From Cylicocyclus nassatus (lineage: Eukaryota > Nematoda > Chromadorea > Rhabditida > Strongylidae), in NCBI GenBank assembly GCA_958299035.1, contig CATQJL010000001.1, forward strand, positions 107,463,769-107,527,768: a stretch of 64,000 nt of DNA. The letters run 5' to 3'. Shown here piece after piece: positions 1 through 10,946 of this stretch. A program made the translations under genes and the position numbers. How positions within the stretch are numbered: position 1 is the stretch's first letter; each line of letters opens with the position of its first letter. Under the pieces are notes generated by a model. That model saw only the letters and a list, made by a program, of their open reading frames with translations, was not told the origin of the DNA and did not search any database.

Positions 1-930
1 GACACAGCACTTGTGCCGCACATGTATGAGCGAAGCGGTTCGGGCGGCTCAAGTAGAGGCGAAAGGTCGACTTTGCCGCTGGAACAGCACATGCCAGGAG
101 GTTCGGCTCTGAACATCTTGGCTTGACACTTGCTACGTACGACATCCATCTGTCCGATTAGTGCCTTCGGATGGATCGAGTAGTCTACCTGGGCATCGTA
201 GTTGAATGCCGAGAGTGAAGATCTACTCGCCTAGATGTCTGTCGAGCGTGGACATGTCGACCACGATCACGTTCGAGCCGTACTGAATGCCCTGCACCAG
301 TTTCCGCTCTTCGTGAAGCCTCAGTCCTCATTCGACTGCTGTCGAGTCGAGACTCGCGCTGTTCAGCCGTCTCTTGATATCTGGCTTCAGCGTTTCTTGA
401 CCGCAATTCGAGTCGAGAATGGCGCTCTTCAGCCGTCTCTGGGATCTCGCTGATTGAGGCTCTCGGAGCAGCAAGCCGCTGGCGAGTTTGCGAGAGACTT
501 GCTTCACGCTGTTCAGGCGTTGCTCTCGCCTCGGCTATTCTGGCACGGTTGCCTTCTAGCCGTTCCTCGTCTGCTCAGAGGTCTCAGCCTCTCTTTGATC
601 CCTGACCTTTCTGGCCTTGGGATCAACTTTTCCGATGGATGCACGCTTCTTTTCGGTATCCTGTGTATAAGAAAGCCTTTGGGCTATAAGCTGCTCGGTG
701 CCTGAGATATGTGGAGCCTTTAGGCTTTTCGGTACTCGAGATGGAGCCTTTAGGCTTCTTGGTACTCGAAGTAAAGCTTCTTGGCTTCTCGGTTTTCGAA
801 GTAGAGCTCTCGGGTTTTTCTACTCGAGGTAGAGCCTGTTGGCTTTTTGGTACTCGAGGTAGAGCTTATTGGCTTCTCTGTATCGAAGGATAAAGAGCTT
901 TCAGGCTTTATCGCTTGGTCCTCATCCTTG
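1..930 (-). pseudogene. N-terminal part of autonomous Helitron Rep/helicase gene, frameshifted, runs off left edge
   Basis: Read on the minus strand, 205 to 1 encodes a block typical of the region before the Rep domain in animal Helitrons: 'ALIGQMD', then Cys-rich 'AEPPGMCC', then 'LEPPEPLRSYMCG'. Upstream (about 690-230) lie degenerate 23-residue STPR-like repeats such as 'ETAEQRESRL' and 'ATPEQREASL', often found in Helitron N-termini. Further upstream (about 890-712) an 11-residue repeat, 'REANKLYLEYQ'-like, is encoded. The frame is broken near 575 (TGA, then a shift) and near 200, so this copy is probably dead here, unless these are assembly errors. Rep (HUH) and helicase domains would lie left of the window. 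The Helitron assignment is from family memory of these motifs. Confidence 0.72.
712..890. repeat. 33-bp tandem repeat coding an 11-residue repeat
   Basis: About five imperfect units containing 'GGTACTCGAG' and 'GAGCCTTTAGGCTT'. The 33-bp period equals 11 codons. On the minus strand it reads as repeated Tyr/Leu/Glu-rich units in the presumed Helitron N-terminus, with internal stops. Confidence 0.6.
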
Positions 931-1024
931 GTCCTTTATCAGGTCCTCAGGTCCTTAGAACTTCAGTCCTCGCTTGGTTCTCAGAGCTCTCGGTGGTTCA
1001 GTGGCCGCCGGTAGCAGAGGAAAG

Positions 1025-1112
1025 TGACCGTCAATGCCGAGTTTGGCCGCCTTATATACCCTCGAAAGGGGCGGAGCCGGCTGTGATTGGTCACACCAAC
1101 TCGGAAGGGGCG
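1025..1112 (-). promoter_or_regulatory. Putative TATA/GC-box/CCAAT promoter for the Helitron gene
   Basis: On the minus strand the order is a GC box (1107-1112), CCAAT (1090-1086), a second GC box (around 1075-1066) and TATATAAG (1058-1051), ahead of the Helitron reading frame. Spacing is as expected for a pol II core promoter with a start near 1025. Inference from motifs only. Confidence 0.4.
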
Positions 1113-1180
1113 GATAGATTTTATATGGAAATCCTAAGCTTAACCACACGAACTGGACCGCCCCTTGCCCCGTCCACCTG

Positions 1181-1212
1181 GAGGGATATATAGGGCGAGG
1201 CTATATAAGGGC
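1181..1212 (+). promoter_or_regulatory. Second TATA motif pair facing the other way
   Basis: ATATATAG and CTATATAAGG lie on the plus strand about 140 bp from the minus-strand TATA box, so the GC-rich block may be bidirectional. No plus-strand gene was recognised downstream. Confidence 0.28.
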
Positions 1213-1307
1213 CGCGGCTCCAGTGATTTCTGAGGTTACCTCGTGCCGAACGGTTGCCTCTGTCGAGAGCAGCCATGGCTATGCGTCTGCCTCAGTCGAG
1301 GACAACC

Positions 1308-1396
1308 ATCGGTTTCCGCCGTTGAGGACAACCATCGGTCGCCTCCGTTGAGGACAACCATCGGTTGCCTCCGTTGAGGACAACTATCGGTCGTTG
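1308..1396. repeat. Minisatellite, about 25 bp x 4
   Basis: Four near-identical units begin 'GTTGAGGACAACCATCGGT' (first GTCGAGG, last GACAACTATC). Confidence 0.75.
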
Positions 1397-1399
1397 AAA

Positions 1400-2130
1400 A
1401 TTGAAACGCTAGCTTAACACCTTAGTCGAGGTGGAACCAACGGTTCAGTTGACGGAAGCGTACGGATATATCAAAACTTGGTGAAGCAGGAATTTTCAGA
1501 GAAAAATCTAAAAATGCTTGTATCTCGCTCCAGAGACATCGTGGGACCTTACGTCAGAAATACGTATATGGTAACTTTTAATGGCCAATCCAGCGGTGCC
1601 ACTCAAATAATTTTTCCTTTCTAATTCCAAGGCGCCACCATGATTTCCTCCCAATAAATTAAAAAGATTGTGTAAAGGTTTTTTCTAAAAATATTCATAG
1701 TATTTTACCCACATATACAATGTGTGCATGCAAAATTTCAACCATCTATTCTAGCTCTATTAGAACCTGAGATCTAAAAGAGTGTTTCATAAATAGAAGA
1801 ACATTTTTTAGAATAGTTTAGACCTCGCCAAAAAATTGAAATTGTTGTGGTTTTATAGAAATGATCAGGAAGCCAAGCCAGTGTACTCTTTCAATACGTT
1901 TGGCGTGGCATTAGCACTCGAATTATTTCAATGAGGCCGTTTTGTAATCAGCGCAATTGCTTATCCCTCACCGACATCCAATCCCAGATGACAGGAGAAA
2001 TATTTTGATGCAGGACTGAGGACAAGAAATAAAGATTGCCTCGTTTGAATCAGCATAACCAAGTATCAACTTACACTCTTCTAGTCCAAGATTCTGAAGA
2101 AACAAAATGCTGGATACTTTTACAAACAGT
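1400..2130. other. AT-rich spacer, no gene seen
   Basis: No supported coding exon or repeat end. The 5' end of the Helitron probably lies here, but I could not fix it. Confidence 0.5.
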
Positions 2131-2695
2131 TAGTACATTCGTAATCAGCATGCTCAGTTACCCCACTGTGCCAACTCCCAGCGGCGTAGCTTGAACTTTG
2201 CAAAAAAATAAATTAAATCGATAAAAGTAATGCATAAATTCAAAAACTAATATTGTATTCGTATTCAGCATGCTCGATTACCCGCTTGTGCCATCTTCCA
2301 GCCCCGTAGCTCAAACTTGACAAAAAAATCGATAAAAATCGATAAAATCGATATCGGTCGATGACGAAAAGTAGCCTATGACACCCGCCTTGCTCCGAGG
2401 TGTATGTGTGCCAAGTTTGGTCCGGATCGGTTGAGAAATGGAATATTCTATTCGGAACATACATACAGACACACATGCACATAACCTTTGATTCGATTGG
2501 CTTGGCTTCCTGAAGGCGGGACTTCGTGACGTAATTAAGGTCTCTCGCGCTTGCGACGCACCTGCGTCTCCCTCGCGCGAGTGCTCTCTGATCACTGGCT
2601 AGCCTTAATAAGTCAGGAGCCCCGCCTTATCGAAGCCAAGCCAGTTGAATCAAATGGTACATGCATACAGACAGACATTCAGCTTTATGTATAAG
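2131..2695 (-). mobile_element. Non-autonomous Helitron copy (5' end at 2695)
   Basis: On the minus strand it starts TCTTATACATAAAGCTGAAT at 2695, preceded by A, as in other copies at 53.5 and 59.1 kb. The body carries the family's 'GTAATCAGCATGCTC', 'CCCAGC' and ATCGATAAAA segments. The 3' CTAG end is not clear. A palindromic MITE interrupts it. Confidence 0.65.
2485..2657. mobile_element. Palindromic MITE nested in the Helitron copy
   Basis: Terminal inverted repeats of about 50 bp: left 'TTTGATTCGATTGGCTTGGC', right the inverse 'GCCAAGCCAGTTGAATCAAA'. The GC-rich centre includes CTCGCGCGAGTG. Confidence 0.65.
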
Positions 2696-2764
2696 ATGCA
2701 ATATGGTCTTTTGTAGTAGTGGAGTTTAGGTGATTTGCTAAGATGTGGTACCACTTACTTACAA

Positions 2765-4800
2765 CTAGCTGGCTTACCCGGCTTCGCCCGGCCCTGTCAG
2801 TGCTATGATTAAGGTCTTATCCCTATCCCTGTAAAACCTTTCATTGTGCCCACTTCTACATGCAATTCCCTACTCCCGCTGTGTTAGTAATCAGCATGCC
2901 CACCTACCTCCCTCAACAACCCCCAGCCCTGTAGCTCAAACTTTGCAAAAAAAAAACAATAAAACCGGTAAAAGTAAAGATAATTCTGAAAACTGATGGC
3001 GCTATTCGGCTATCCGCCCCAAAATGTTTTTGTGATGGATCTTGCTCAAAGTCGGTACATGGGGATTATTAAAGCCGCTGATGACGAATATTGTAGTCAT
3101 TTCGCGCGATAGCGCCATTTCCAGGGTTTACGTTGGGTACACATAAGAAGCTAAAATCATGGATTTCGCTGAAACTTTGAGGGGGCTAATTGACATGCTG
3201 ATTACGAATATCATACTCCTTCGGCATTTTGAGGCGATTTCAGTGAGTTATGGTAGGTATACTGCAGAGGGGCGAATTTAGTTTTGGCTGAAACTCGGTC
3301 TAGAGAGATTCGACCTTCTGACCACGTCTAAAACACTCTCGTTGCGTTTTGAGACCTTTTCGCAGAGTTACGGTAGGTACATGGTAGCGGGTAAAAATCA
3401 TGAACCTACCTGAAACCTTGGCAGAAAATTACCTAAAGTGCTGTTTTAAGAATATCGTGCTCATTCCCCACGATAAGGGCAATTCGTGTGGTATAAAAGT
3501 TTCCCACGACCATAATGTTTCCCTTATAGGATCACTGCCGCGCGCGAGACACCCTTCGTCGGCTTTTGCTCAAGCAAAAACAGGAAGAGGAAGATTTGCC
3601 GCGTGGGTTACGCGTTGGGACAGGTCATCAGGATGGCGCTGGAAACCGCCATGCAAAACGCCGCTTCCCCATTTCGTGAATATCTGGGATCTACACTGGC
3701 CCGAAAGCGAAAAAATGTTCATTCAAACCATGCACTCACCATAACTTCATCAATGCGTTATGACAGTGAGCAAGCATCATATTCATAAGAGATATACTTC
3801 TGAACCGTTGCAGGTAGGTTTTGAGCAAATCTGGAACTTCGACCCATCTACACCCACCGTAACCGAAGAAAATGCACTATCCTGCGAAATCAGCATATAT
3901 TCATGTTCAGCGCGCTAAATGACTACCCTAGACGAAGTTTAAAGCAAATCTATGTTCTCGACCCCTTGCCATATAACCACCACAACTCTATGAAAAGGTC
4001 CCAATATGGAGAGAGAGAGAGATGATATTCGTATGATATTCGGATCCAACATTAGCAAACTGCATATGCATAGTGTGTATAACTTACGTAAACTGATGAA
4101 ATCCCCTATCTTCTGTACATTTATAATGTGCTTACAATGAGTTATGGACACTTGGAATATTGCCAGATCGTGTCGCGATTAAAACCGCTTGAAGTATGCC
4201 CGGCCCTTAAGATAACCCTTATATACGAAGTTTGAGCAAGCTCTACCACAAAAATAATTTTGGGGCCCGGATAGCCGAATAGCGCCAAACTAATATCGAA
4301 CTCGTAATCAGCATGCTCTACTACCCCCCTGTGCCAAATCCCAGCCACGTAGCTCAAACTTGCAAAAAAATCGATAAAATCGATAAGGAAATAATGGGCG
4401 ATTTCAAAAACTAATATTATATTCGTAATCAACATGCTCGATTACCCCCTGTGCAAACTCCCAGCCCCGTAGGTCAAACTTTGCAAGAAAATCAATAAAA
4501 TCGATAAAAGTAATCGATAATCCTGAAAACTAATACTGTGTTCGGTATCCCCATGCTCGATTATCCCCCTGTGCCAACTTCCAGCCCTTAGGTGAGCTCT
4601 GCTAAAAATCGATAAAAATTGATGAATTCAATATCGATCGACGACGAAAAGTAGCCTATGACACCCGCCAAGCCCGAAGTGTATGTGCATCCAAGTTTGG
4701 TCCGGATCAGTTCAGAAATGGAATTTTCTATTCGGAACATACGTACGCACATACAGACAGACAGACAGACATACAAACAGACATTTAGCTTTATATATAA
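2765..4800 (-). mobile_element. Composite of non-autonomous Helitron copies
   Basis: The minus-strand 3' end is CTAG at 2768-2765, preceded by a GC hairpin remnant (CCGGGCGAAGCCGGG). The 5'-like end (TTATATATAAAGC) is at 4800. Inside, the block 'AATCAGCATGC...CCCAGC...AAATCGATAAAA' recurs near 2890, 4300, 4430 and 4540, so several copies are joined or internally amplified. A (GA)n tract sits near 4010-4022. Open frames inside are accidental. Confidence 0.6.
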
Positions 4801-5012
4801 TATTGCAAGTCTTTATTATGCAGAAATGCAAATGGAAATGCTTACTGAGGTAAAATGTCCGAGATATGATGTAAAGGTGCACTGTAAATGTTCTGTTGGT
4901 TAATAAGTAAACCCGATGACATTAATACCTAAAGTACAAATAAGCCCCCTTTTTAGGAAAAAACCAACACATTTTCCCTTCTCTGTACGTGTAAAACTCG
5001 CAACAATTTTGT

Positions 5013-5219
5013 TCACTCCGATAGTGGCAAAGCCGATCTGTTCTCGAACATCACTTTCCACATGTAGCTTTTGTTGATGTTGAGGAAGTAGAGATCCCGG
5101 TCCAGATCTAGTACGTACTTGATCACATTTTTACGTTGAAGCACACCGCAGACGAGCAGCATAGCGAAGCCAACTCCCAAAAATAGGCAGCCAGTGATGA
5201 TGAATGGAGTCTCGGTGTG
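5013..5219 (-). CDS. Terminal exon of two-TM membrane protein gene
   Basis: Minus-strand frame of 68 residues plus TGA (5015-5013), preceded by a nematode-like acceptor (CTGTTTTTTAG). It begins 'HTETPFIITGCLFLGVGF', a hydrophobic membrane segment (residues about 5-27), then 'GVLQRKNVIKYVLDLDRD' and a tail ending 'SALPLSE'. Phase 0 start matches the phase 0 donor of the exon at 19745-19861. Together they would form a TM hairpin with a very short loop and both ends cytosolic or both luminal. I do not recognise the family. A real exon is likely from composition and splice sites; the join across 14.5 kb is an inference. Confidence 0.65.
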   Translation of the reverse strand, partial: HTETPFIITGCLFLGVGFAMLLVCGVLQRKNVIKYVLDLDRDLYFLNINKSYMWKVMFENRSALPLSE

Positions 5220-5253
5220 CTAAAAAACAGTGAATTCGCAACGATTTCACGTA

Positions 5254-5758
5254 TTAAGTTGATGCACAATTCTTGCACCAAAAAATACAAATAAATTATT
5301 TTAAAAATGCTTAAACAAACTATTCAACTTACGTGTTCTACCCTATGTTATGTATACCAAAAGTAGTATTTTGTAGTACATTTTAGAAAATCAATTTGAA
5401 ACAAAATCGATAAGTCATTTCAAAAAAATCGATTCGTAAACATTCGCAGAGACATCCAATCACTACCAACTTCTTTTAGTTAAAAAGAGCATTCCATAAA
5501 ACTTAGACCAAAAATAAATTTAAATTCTAGTAGACGTTTTAGCAATTTTAGTGACTAAAAGTCGAAAATTAACTTTTTGGGTATTTCACTTGTTCACCTT
5601 GTAGTTGCCATATGCCCTCAATGACTTCTGGCTCGAGCACCATCAGAAAGCGCAAGATTTGCTTTCTCTACTAAGTATCGAACCAGAAGATTTTATCGCA
5701 GCTTGATGAAGTAACAGAATTTTTGAAATTTTGGTGCAAGAATTATACATCAACCTAA
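5254..5758. mobile_element. mariner-type MITE beside the acceptor
   Basis: Ends TTAAGTTGATGCACAATTCT and the inverse of TTAGGTTGATGTATAATTCT, flanked by TA on both sides. Its edge is 33 bp from the terminal exon's acceptor AG. Confidence 0.7.
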
Positions 5759-5839
5759 TAGAAACGGCTTAAAACAGAGATTTGGTTGTTCAGGCATTTT
5801 TTTCGTGATTGAAGAAAACAAGAAAAACAACTTTCAAGC

Positions 5840-5876
5840 AGAGCTTGAGAGTTTTTTACTCTCAACTCTCAAGCTC
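5840..5876. repeat. Small hairpin in AT-rich intron DNA
   Basis: 14-bp perfect arms AGAGCTTGAGAGTT / AACTCTCAAGCTCT. The rest of 5759-6520 shows nothing else. Confidence 0.55.
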
Positions 5877-6524
5877 TACTTTCAGTTACACCCTATTAAC
5901 ATTTTTTAGTGGTATTCGATTATAAAAACAAAAGAAAAAAAGAAAATTTTTGGGAAGAAAGCGCAAATTCTAGGAATTTCTAGGCAGTTGAAGTCACAGA
6001 GCCATTACTTGCTTATATCTCAAACAAATTGAGTAGATCGAAGGAGCTCTCTGCATAAATTTGAGTTACTATAAAGGTTACTGTTGGAATTTTGGAGATC
6101 CATCGCTTATTTTTGAGTTACCTTAGCAAATATTTACACAGGAGACTTTACGCGATTGTAGAGGCAGCGTCCCGGCCAAATTTCACTCTCTAGTTTTCAC
6201 CTTTTCGGAGCCTTTTTGCCACGCTGACTCAAAATCGGCAAAAGTGAGCTTTTTTGAAGCTCTCTATGCTTTTTGCTGAAAATTACGTGCAAGTAGGCGG
6301 CGCTCAGAACGGGGCGGGGTCAAAAGGACTTCCAGAATGGATTTTAAGCTTTCCAGGCATAATTTTTCGCTCCAGAGTTCACTTAGATTACCTAGGTATG
6401 GGTCTGCCATCGCAACGTTGTAGAACCCCAGTATCCGTCACTTTGGGATCTACCCTGGATTTTAGTGATTTGAGCAAGTGTTCGTTGCAGTAAAAGTCTG
6501 GTTTTAAAGCACATCATGAACGTT

Positions 6525-6790
6525 TAGGTTTAGGACCGCATGCATTGAAATCCCCGCCGGGGAGGGGTTGCAGCTCGAAAGAAAGCTTTATATCCTGAAG
6601 CTCTAAATATCTAAAAACCTGTCTATCTATCCGTACCTATTCCCACGATCCTTTATCATGAACATATTGAGCAGGAGCCGAAAATGTAATCGCTTCTTTA
6701 GCTTTTTGTGATCCCCCGATGATCCCCGGCGGGCGACCGTCTTTTTTTTTCAAAGTCATTTTTCTTTTTTCGACGTTAATGAAAACATTC
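6525..6790. mobile_element. Solo arm of the 20.8-kb palindromic MITE family
   Basis: Shares 'GAGGGG', 'AAGCTTTATATCCTGAAGCT' and 'TATGAACATATTGA'-type segments with 20818-21060, but no inverted partner is present. Confidence 0.55.
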
Positions 6791-6984
6791 CAAAAGTTGT
6801 ATTGATTATCTAACCCAGCAGTCAGATTCCATGTACGACTTTCGGTGAATCTTGGCATATTAGCAGTATAAAGGATAAAGGATTCGACGTCTTCAATACC
6901 CTCTGCTGGTGTTGTAGAGCCGTCCCTTATTGGAACTTGCTCACTCATCATAGGTTAGGTTGATATGGTCTCTGTGGTTGCGGC

Positions 6985-7360
6985 GTACCCGCCGCACCTT
7001 GATATATTTGTGTGTGTTGTTTTCTAGTTATTCCTAGTGAACCCTCGACATGTACGCCGATAAGCAGAGGAGGAACTTTTGTGGTTTTCTAATAAATCGT
7101 CAACGACTCAACGCGTTCTACTACAGCTCGCATGCGCCGAACGCACACTACTTCATAGTCGAAGAGGCAATTGTATGCGTGCAAGCCTATTACAGTGAAT
7201 TGCGGGGGCCAGACGGTTACCAAGTCAGTGCTTTTATCCTCCCAACTACTCTGGTACCATTTTGCCGACCCCGGAGGGTAGAGGGCTTGGTTGGCCCAGG
7301 GGCAGGATCGAACCTGAGTTCGATCTGGTCATAGCGGCGCCTTATATCACTACGCCACTT
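6985..7360 (-). mobile_element. tRNA-derived SINE
   Basis: On the minus strand, A box TGGCGTAGTGATATAAGG (7357-7340) and B box GGTTCGATCCT (7315-7305) have tRNA-like spacing, followed by a non-tRNA body ('GTCGGCAAAATGGTACCAG'). The 3' limit is uncertain. Confidence 0.55.
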
Positions 7361-7584
7361 ATATTAGCAGTATCCTTTGTGAAATGTCCGAGCCTTTACC
7401 AACATCGGTACAACGTTTATTAGGCTAATGTTTCGGCCAACTCGCCAACTCGCCTCAACCCCTCTACAAACGCATAAAGTCTCTTGTTTATCGTCCTTTC
7501 CACAGTTGCTGCTACCCTTGGTCTGCGTCTCAAACTTGCCACGTGTAGCTAACATGTTGACAGTTGACAAACGCGATTTCTAAC

Positions 7585-7790
7585 GATTTGATGCGCTTCA
7601 AAATTCAACTTGGATATCGAGTGTACTGATTTCATGGGACGCTCACATTTATCGGAGACATAGATAAGCGTTAATAACTAGTTCCTGAGGATGTAGCGCT
7701 TGTTTGCCAAATTTGGACTTTTGAACGCTGACAACTTTTTCCAAAGAAGGGCATCACAAATATGGAAGGTGTGTTTGGAATCAGCTTGTC
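7585..7790. repeat. Fragment of the 32.8-kb MITE neighbourhood family
   Basis: Shares 'ATCGAGTGTACTGATTTC', 'CGCTCACATTTA' and 'GGCATCACAAATATGGA' patterns with 32740-32950 and 38975-39035. Diverged and incomplete. Confidence 0.4.
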
Positions 7791-8274
7791 AAGACGCAAC
7801 CACTGGCATGCAGTTCAACCCAATTCTTTTAAGTTCGGATCGTTCCTTGTTTAAAGTACGAAATGATGTATGCAGAGGCAGCGCACAGCTTGGTAGAAAA
7901 GCCGTTGTCTTCTATTGCTCGTAAAGTTCTTGAGGAGTTATGAGCATTTCTTTCTGGAATAGGACAACTAGCGAAGAGAGTTGGAAAGGGTACTAGGCTA
8001 TAAGCCGCTCAAAAGAGAAGGCCTCGCGCGCGCAGTCGCAACTCTTGAACATGCAAGACCTCTACCCCGTTATGAAGTGCAAGAGGATACAGCACAAGCT
8101 TGAAATTCAATTTTTCCAGAATGAGGATCCTAGTTTCAGTTCCACATTGTAGGCAGTATTGAATATCATACTATGCATAAAGATGACCGTGGCCCTAGAC
8201 GGGATTTTGTATATTGAGAGAGTAATATGCTAAGCTATATAAATTATTACATTAAATTGAATTAGTTTATTCTT

Positions 8275-8730
8275 ACCACAGAGGTTCGCACTGGCTCTAC
8301 TATCTATGTGCCTTACTCATTCTCGTAAAATCGTGGCACTGGAACTCACCGTGCTATGCCGACTACCACGAATAAAATGTAAACAACCCATTTAGAAAGT
8401 CTTTTCACGTGAGATCGGTGATTTCGAGTGGATGAAACTTTTCGCAGGAAGACAAACGCAAAATTGAATAGGTTTTTGGATTTGTCGTGGCTTGGTAGTC
8501 GCCATAAAGATAATAGTAACCGTGAGCTTCATCTCTGTGCGAAAATCTTCTCAAACACTTAGCTAGAACCTTGGCAAGTTGACCATTTACACAACCAATT
8601 CATTTTGGCGCCGTTTTCGTTATGTAGTAAACTTTCGACCACTTTCCTGTCTAAACTCCATCGCTTGCACATTTGCTTACCAAACTCATCCACGACTCTG
8701 CAAATGTGGTGATACGGACCGAATTTTGTG
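8275..8730. repeat. Copy of an unclassified repeat, inverted relative to 19035-19500
   Basis: The plus strand here matches the minus strand of 19035-19500 over about 450 bp with many changes. Shared segments include 'TGTGCCTTACTCATTC', 'GATCGGT' and 'CAACCAATTC..TTTTGGCGCCG'. Confidence 0.55.
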
Positions 8731-8937
8731 GTACAGAAGCCAGGTGGACCCGTTTGGCGCGCATTTCTTGAGGGGTTCACTCAACGAATCTACTCGTGCT
8801 TTTGCATGTTAGACTTTCATAAAGGTAGCATGCGCTATACAAAAGTTGGGCTTAGAACGCTGGCTGGAACACGCTCCATGAATTTCGTAACAGACACACA
8901 CACAAAGTCACGTAAACATCCTTAGCGCGTTATTATA

Positions 8938-9791
8938 TTAGGTTGGCACGAAAGTTCTTGCGTAATTCAAACAAAATTCAATAACTTTTCAAAGACTAAA
9001 CCTAAATTCACAATCTTGTACGCTAAAAATATTAGAAGTCTCACGCTCCATGATGGAAGTTCAAGCACAATATTCCATGAGCTAGCCATCGAGAACGAAG
9101 CTCTCAAATATGGGGGTTCAAATTTTGCGATTTTGAGTTTGGTGGCAGAAAATCGCAGAGGGCCGCTAGCTAGCCGAAAAAAAATGTGTAGAATTTATTT
9201 ACACAACAAGAGTCCATACGTTATTTTAGCAGACTTTGATCTCGCATGGAAATGCGAAAACAAAAAATTTGTGAAATTTGTCATTTCACAGGACAAATCC
9301 CCTTATCGCTCTAATTTTTCCACAGAAACACAGTTTGCACCAGAAATTAGACACAGTGCCTATTTAGCGCCTTGCGACGTTTTCTCGATTGTAAAAAAAG
9401 TGTTTTTGCCGGAAAACTGCGGACATGAGGGGTTTATTCCGCAAAATGACATATTTCACGAATTTTTTGTTTTTGCTTCACCGTGCAAGATCAAAGCCTT
9501 CCAAAGTAACATATGGACTTTTGTTGTGTAAGTAAATTCTACAGATTTTTTTCGGCTGGCTAGCGGCACTCTCCGATTTCCTGGCACCAAACTCAAAATC
9601 GCAAAATTTGAAGCTCCATATTCGAGAGCTTCGCTCTTGATGTCCAGCTCACGGAATCTTATGCTTAAACATCCGTCATGAAGCGTATGGCTTTTGATAT
9701 TTTTAGCATACAAGATTGTGAATTTAGGTTTAGTCTTTGAAAAGTTATTGAATTTTGTTTGAATTACGCAAGAACTTTCGTGCCAATCTAA
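8938..9791. mobile_element. Long-arm mariner MITE, 854 bp
   Basis: TIR TTAGGTTGGCACGAAAGTTC at the left, its inverse (TTAGATTGGCACG) at the right, flanked by TA. Arms of about 350 bp are palindromic. The 171-residue frame at 9016-9531 lies mostly inside it and is not considered a gene. Confidence 0.75.
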
Positions 9792-9807
9792 TAAGTCATG
9801 ATATAAA

Positions 9808-9875
9808 CAAGCTGGCAAACCCGGCTCCGCCCGGTCCTGTCAATAATGTATTCAAATCAGCATGTTCACTTACAA
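9808..9875 (-). mobile_element. 3' remnant of non-autonomous Helitron
   Basis: Inverse of '...CCGGGCGGAGCCGGGTTTGCCA' with a mutated CTAG end, then family sequence 'AATCAGCATG' running into a C tract. Confidence 0.5.
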
Positions 9876-9879
9876 CCCC

Positions 9880-10000
9880 CCCCCCCCCACCCTGCACACC
9901 CCACACACCATGCACACCCCGCAACCCTGCACACCCTGCACACCCTGCACACTCTGCACACCCTGCACACCCTGCACAACCCGCACAGCCTGCACACCCC
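9880..10000. repeat. 9-bp minisatellite CACACCCTG
   Basis: About ten units of CTGCACACC with variants, starting from the C-rich part of the Helitron remnant. A short palindrome around ATTATAAGGATTCTATAAT follows at about 10003-10035. Confidence 0.75.
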
Positions 10001-10105
10001 TGCACATTATAAGGATTCTATAATGTGCAGGGTTGTGAATTAGTGTGGTTACGTGACTACGTGGAATGTGCACAAACATACAAATTTTCTTCATATAGAG
10101 ATATA

Positions 10106-10940
10106 CAGGGTGTCCCAAAAATTGTGTCGAACGTTTGATCTTCAATAACTTCCCTATGAAAAGCTTTCGCGGATCTTTGAGTGTCATACGGTAGAGCTCA
10201 ACTTAGATTTACCGTCTAGAGCGAATCACCGATTTCTCTTAGTTAATGTAGGATTACGTTGGGAATTTTCGACACTAATTTTGAGCTTCTGACAGGCAGA
10301 ACTGTTTCTAAAAAATTCCAAAAAACCGAAGGACTTTGAACTGAGGTTTTCAAGGGTGCTGAATCTAATAACAAAGTTCTCCGCTACCGTGCTCCTCACC
10401 CTCCTATGGTATGCGCACTGTGACGCTAAATTTTTGGCTTTTTTCCAGACTTTATTAAACCAACGTTGCAGTTACGAACACGTCGTCAAGAGCCAAACAT
10501 TTAGCGTTACAGTGTTCATACCGTAGGAGGGTGAGGAGTAAGGTAGCAAAGAATGCAATTAGATTCTAAAGTCTGGTTTAATAAAGTCTGGAAAAAAGCC
10601 AAAAATTTAGTGTCACAGTGCGCATACCATAGGAGGGTGAGGAGCACGGTAGCGGAGAACTTTGTTACTAGATTCAACATCCCCGAAAACCTCAGTTTAA
10701 CGCTCCTTCAGTTTTTTTTTGGAATTTTCTAGAAGCAGTTGTCGCCTGTCAGAAGCTTGAAATTAGTCGAAAGTTCCAACCGTGATCGTACAGTAACTAA
10801 GAGAGATCGGTGATTTGCATTATACTGTAAATCTAAGTTGAGCCCAATTCTACCGTATGACACTCAAAGATTCGAGAAAGCTCTGCATATAGAGAAGTTA
10901 TCAAAGATCAAACGTTCGATACATTTTTTGGGACACCTTG
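10106..10940. mobile_element. Palindromic MITE, CAGGGTGTCCCAAAAA family
   Basis: Left CAGGGTGTCCCAAAAATTGT, right inverse CAAGGTGTCCCAAAAAATGT, both flanked by TA. Long arms match, and a second internal inverted segment is built on 'CCTCACCCTCCTATGGTATG'. Confidence 0.75.
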
Positions 10941-10946
10941 TATATA

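Noticed and set aside
9016..9531. 171-codon open frame
   Set aside because: It lies in the left arm and centre of a palindromic MITE; no domain, and the mirrored arm is broken in the same frame.
9880..10000. Regular short repeats considered as a CRISPR array
   Set aside because: Units are 9 bp with no spacers in eukaryotic DNA; this is a minisatellite.
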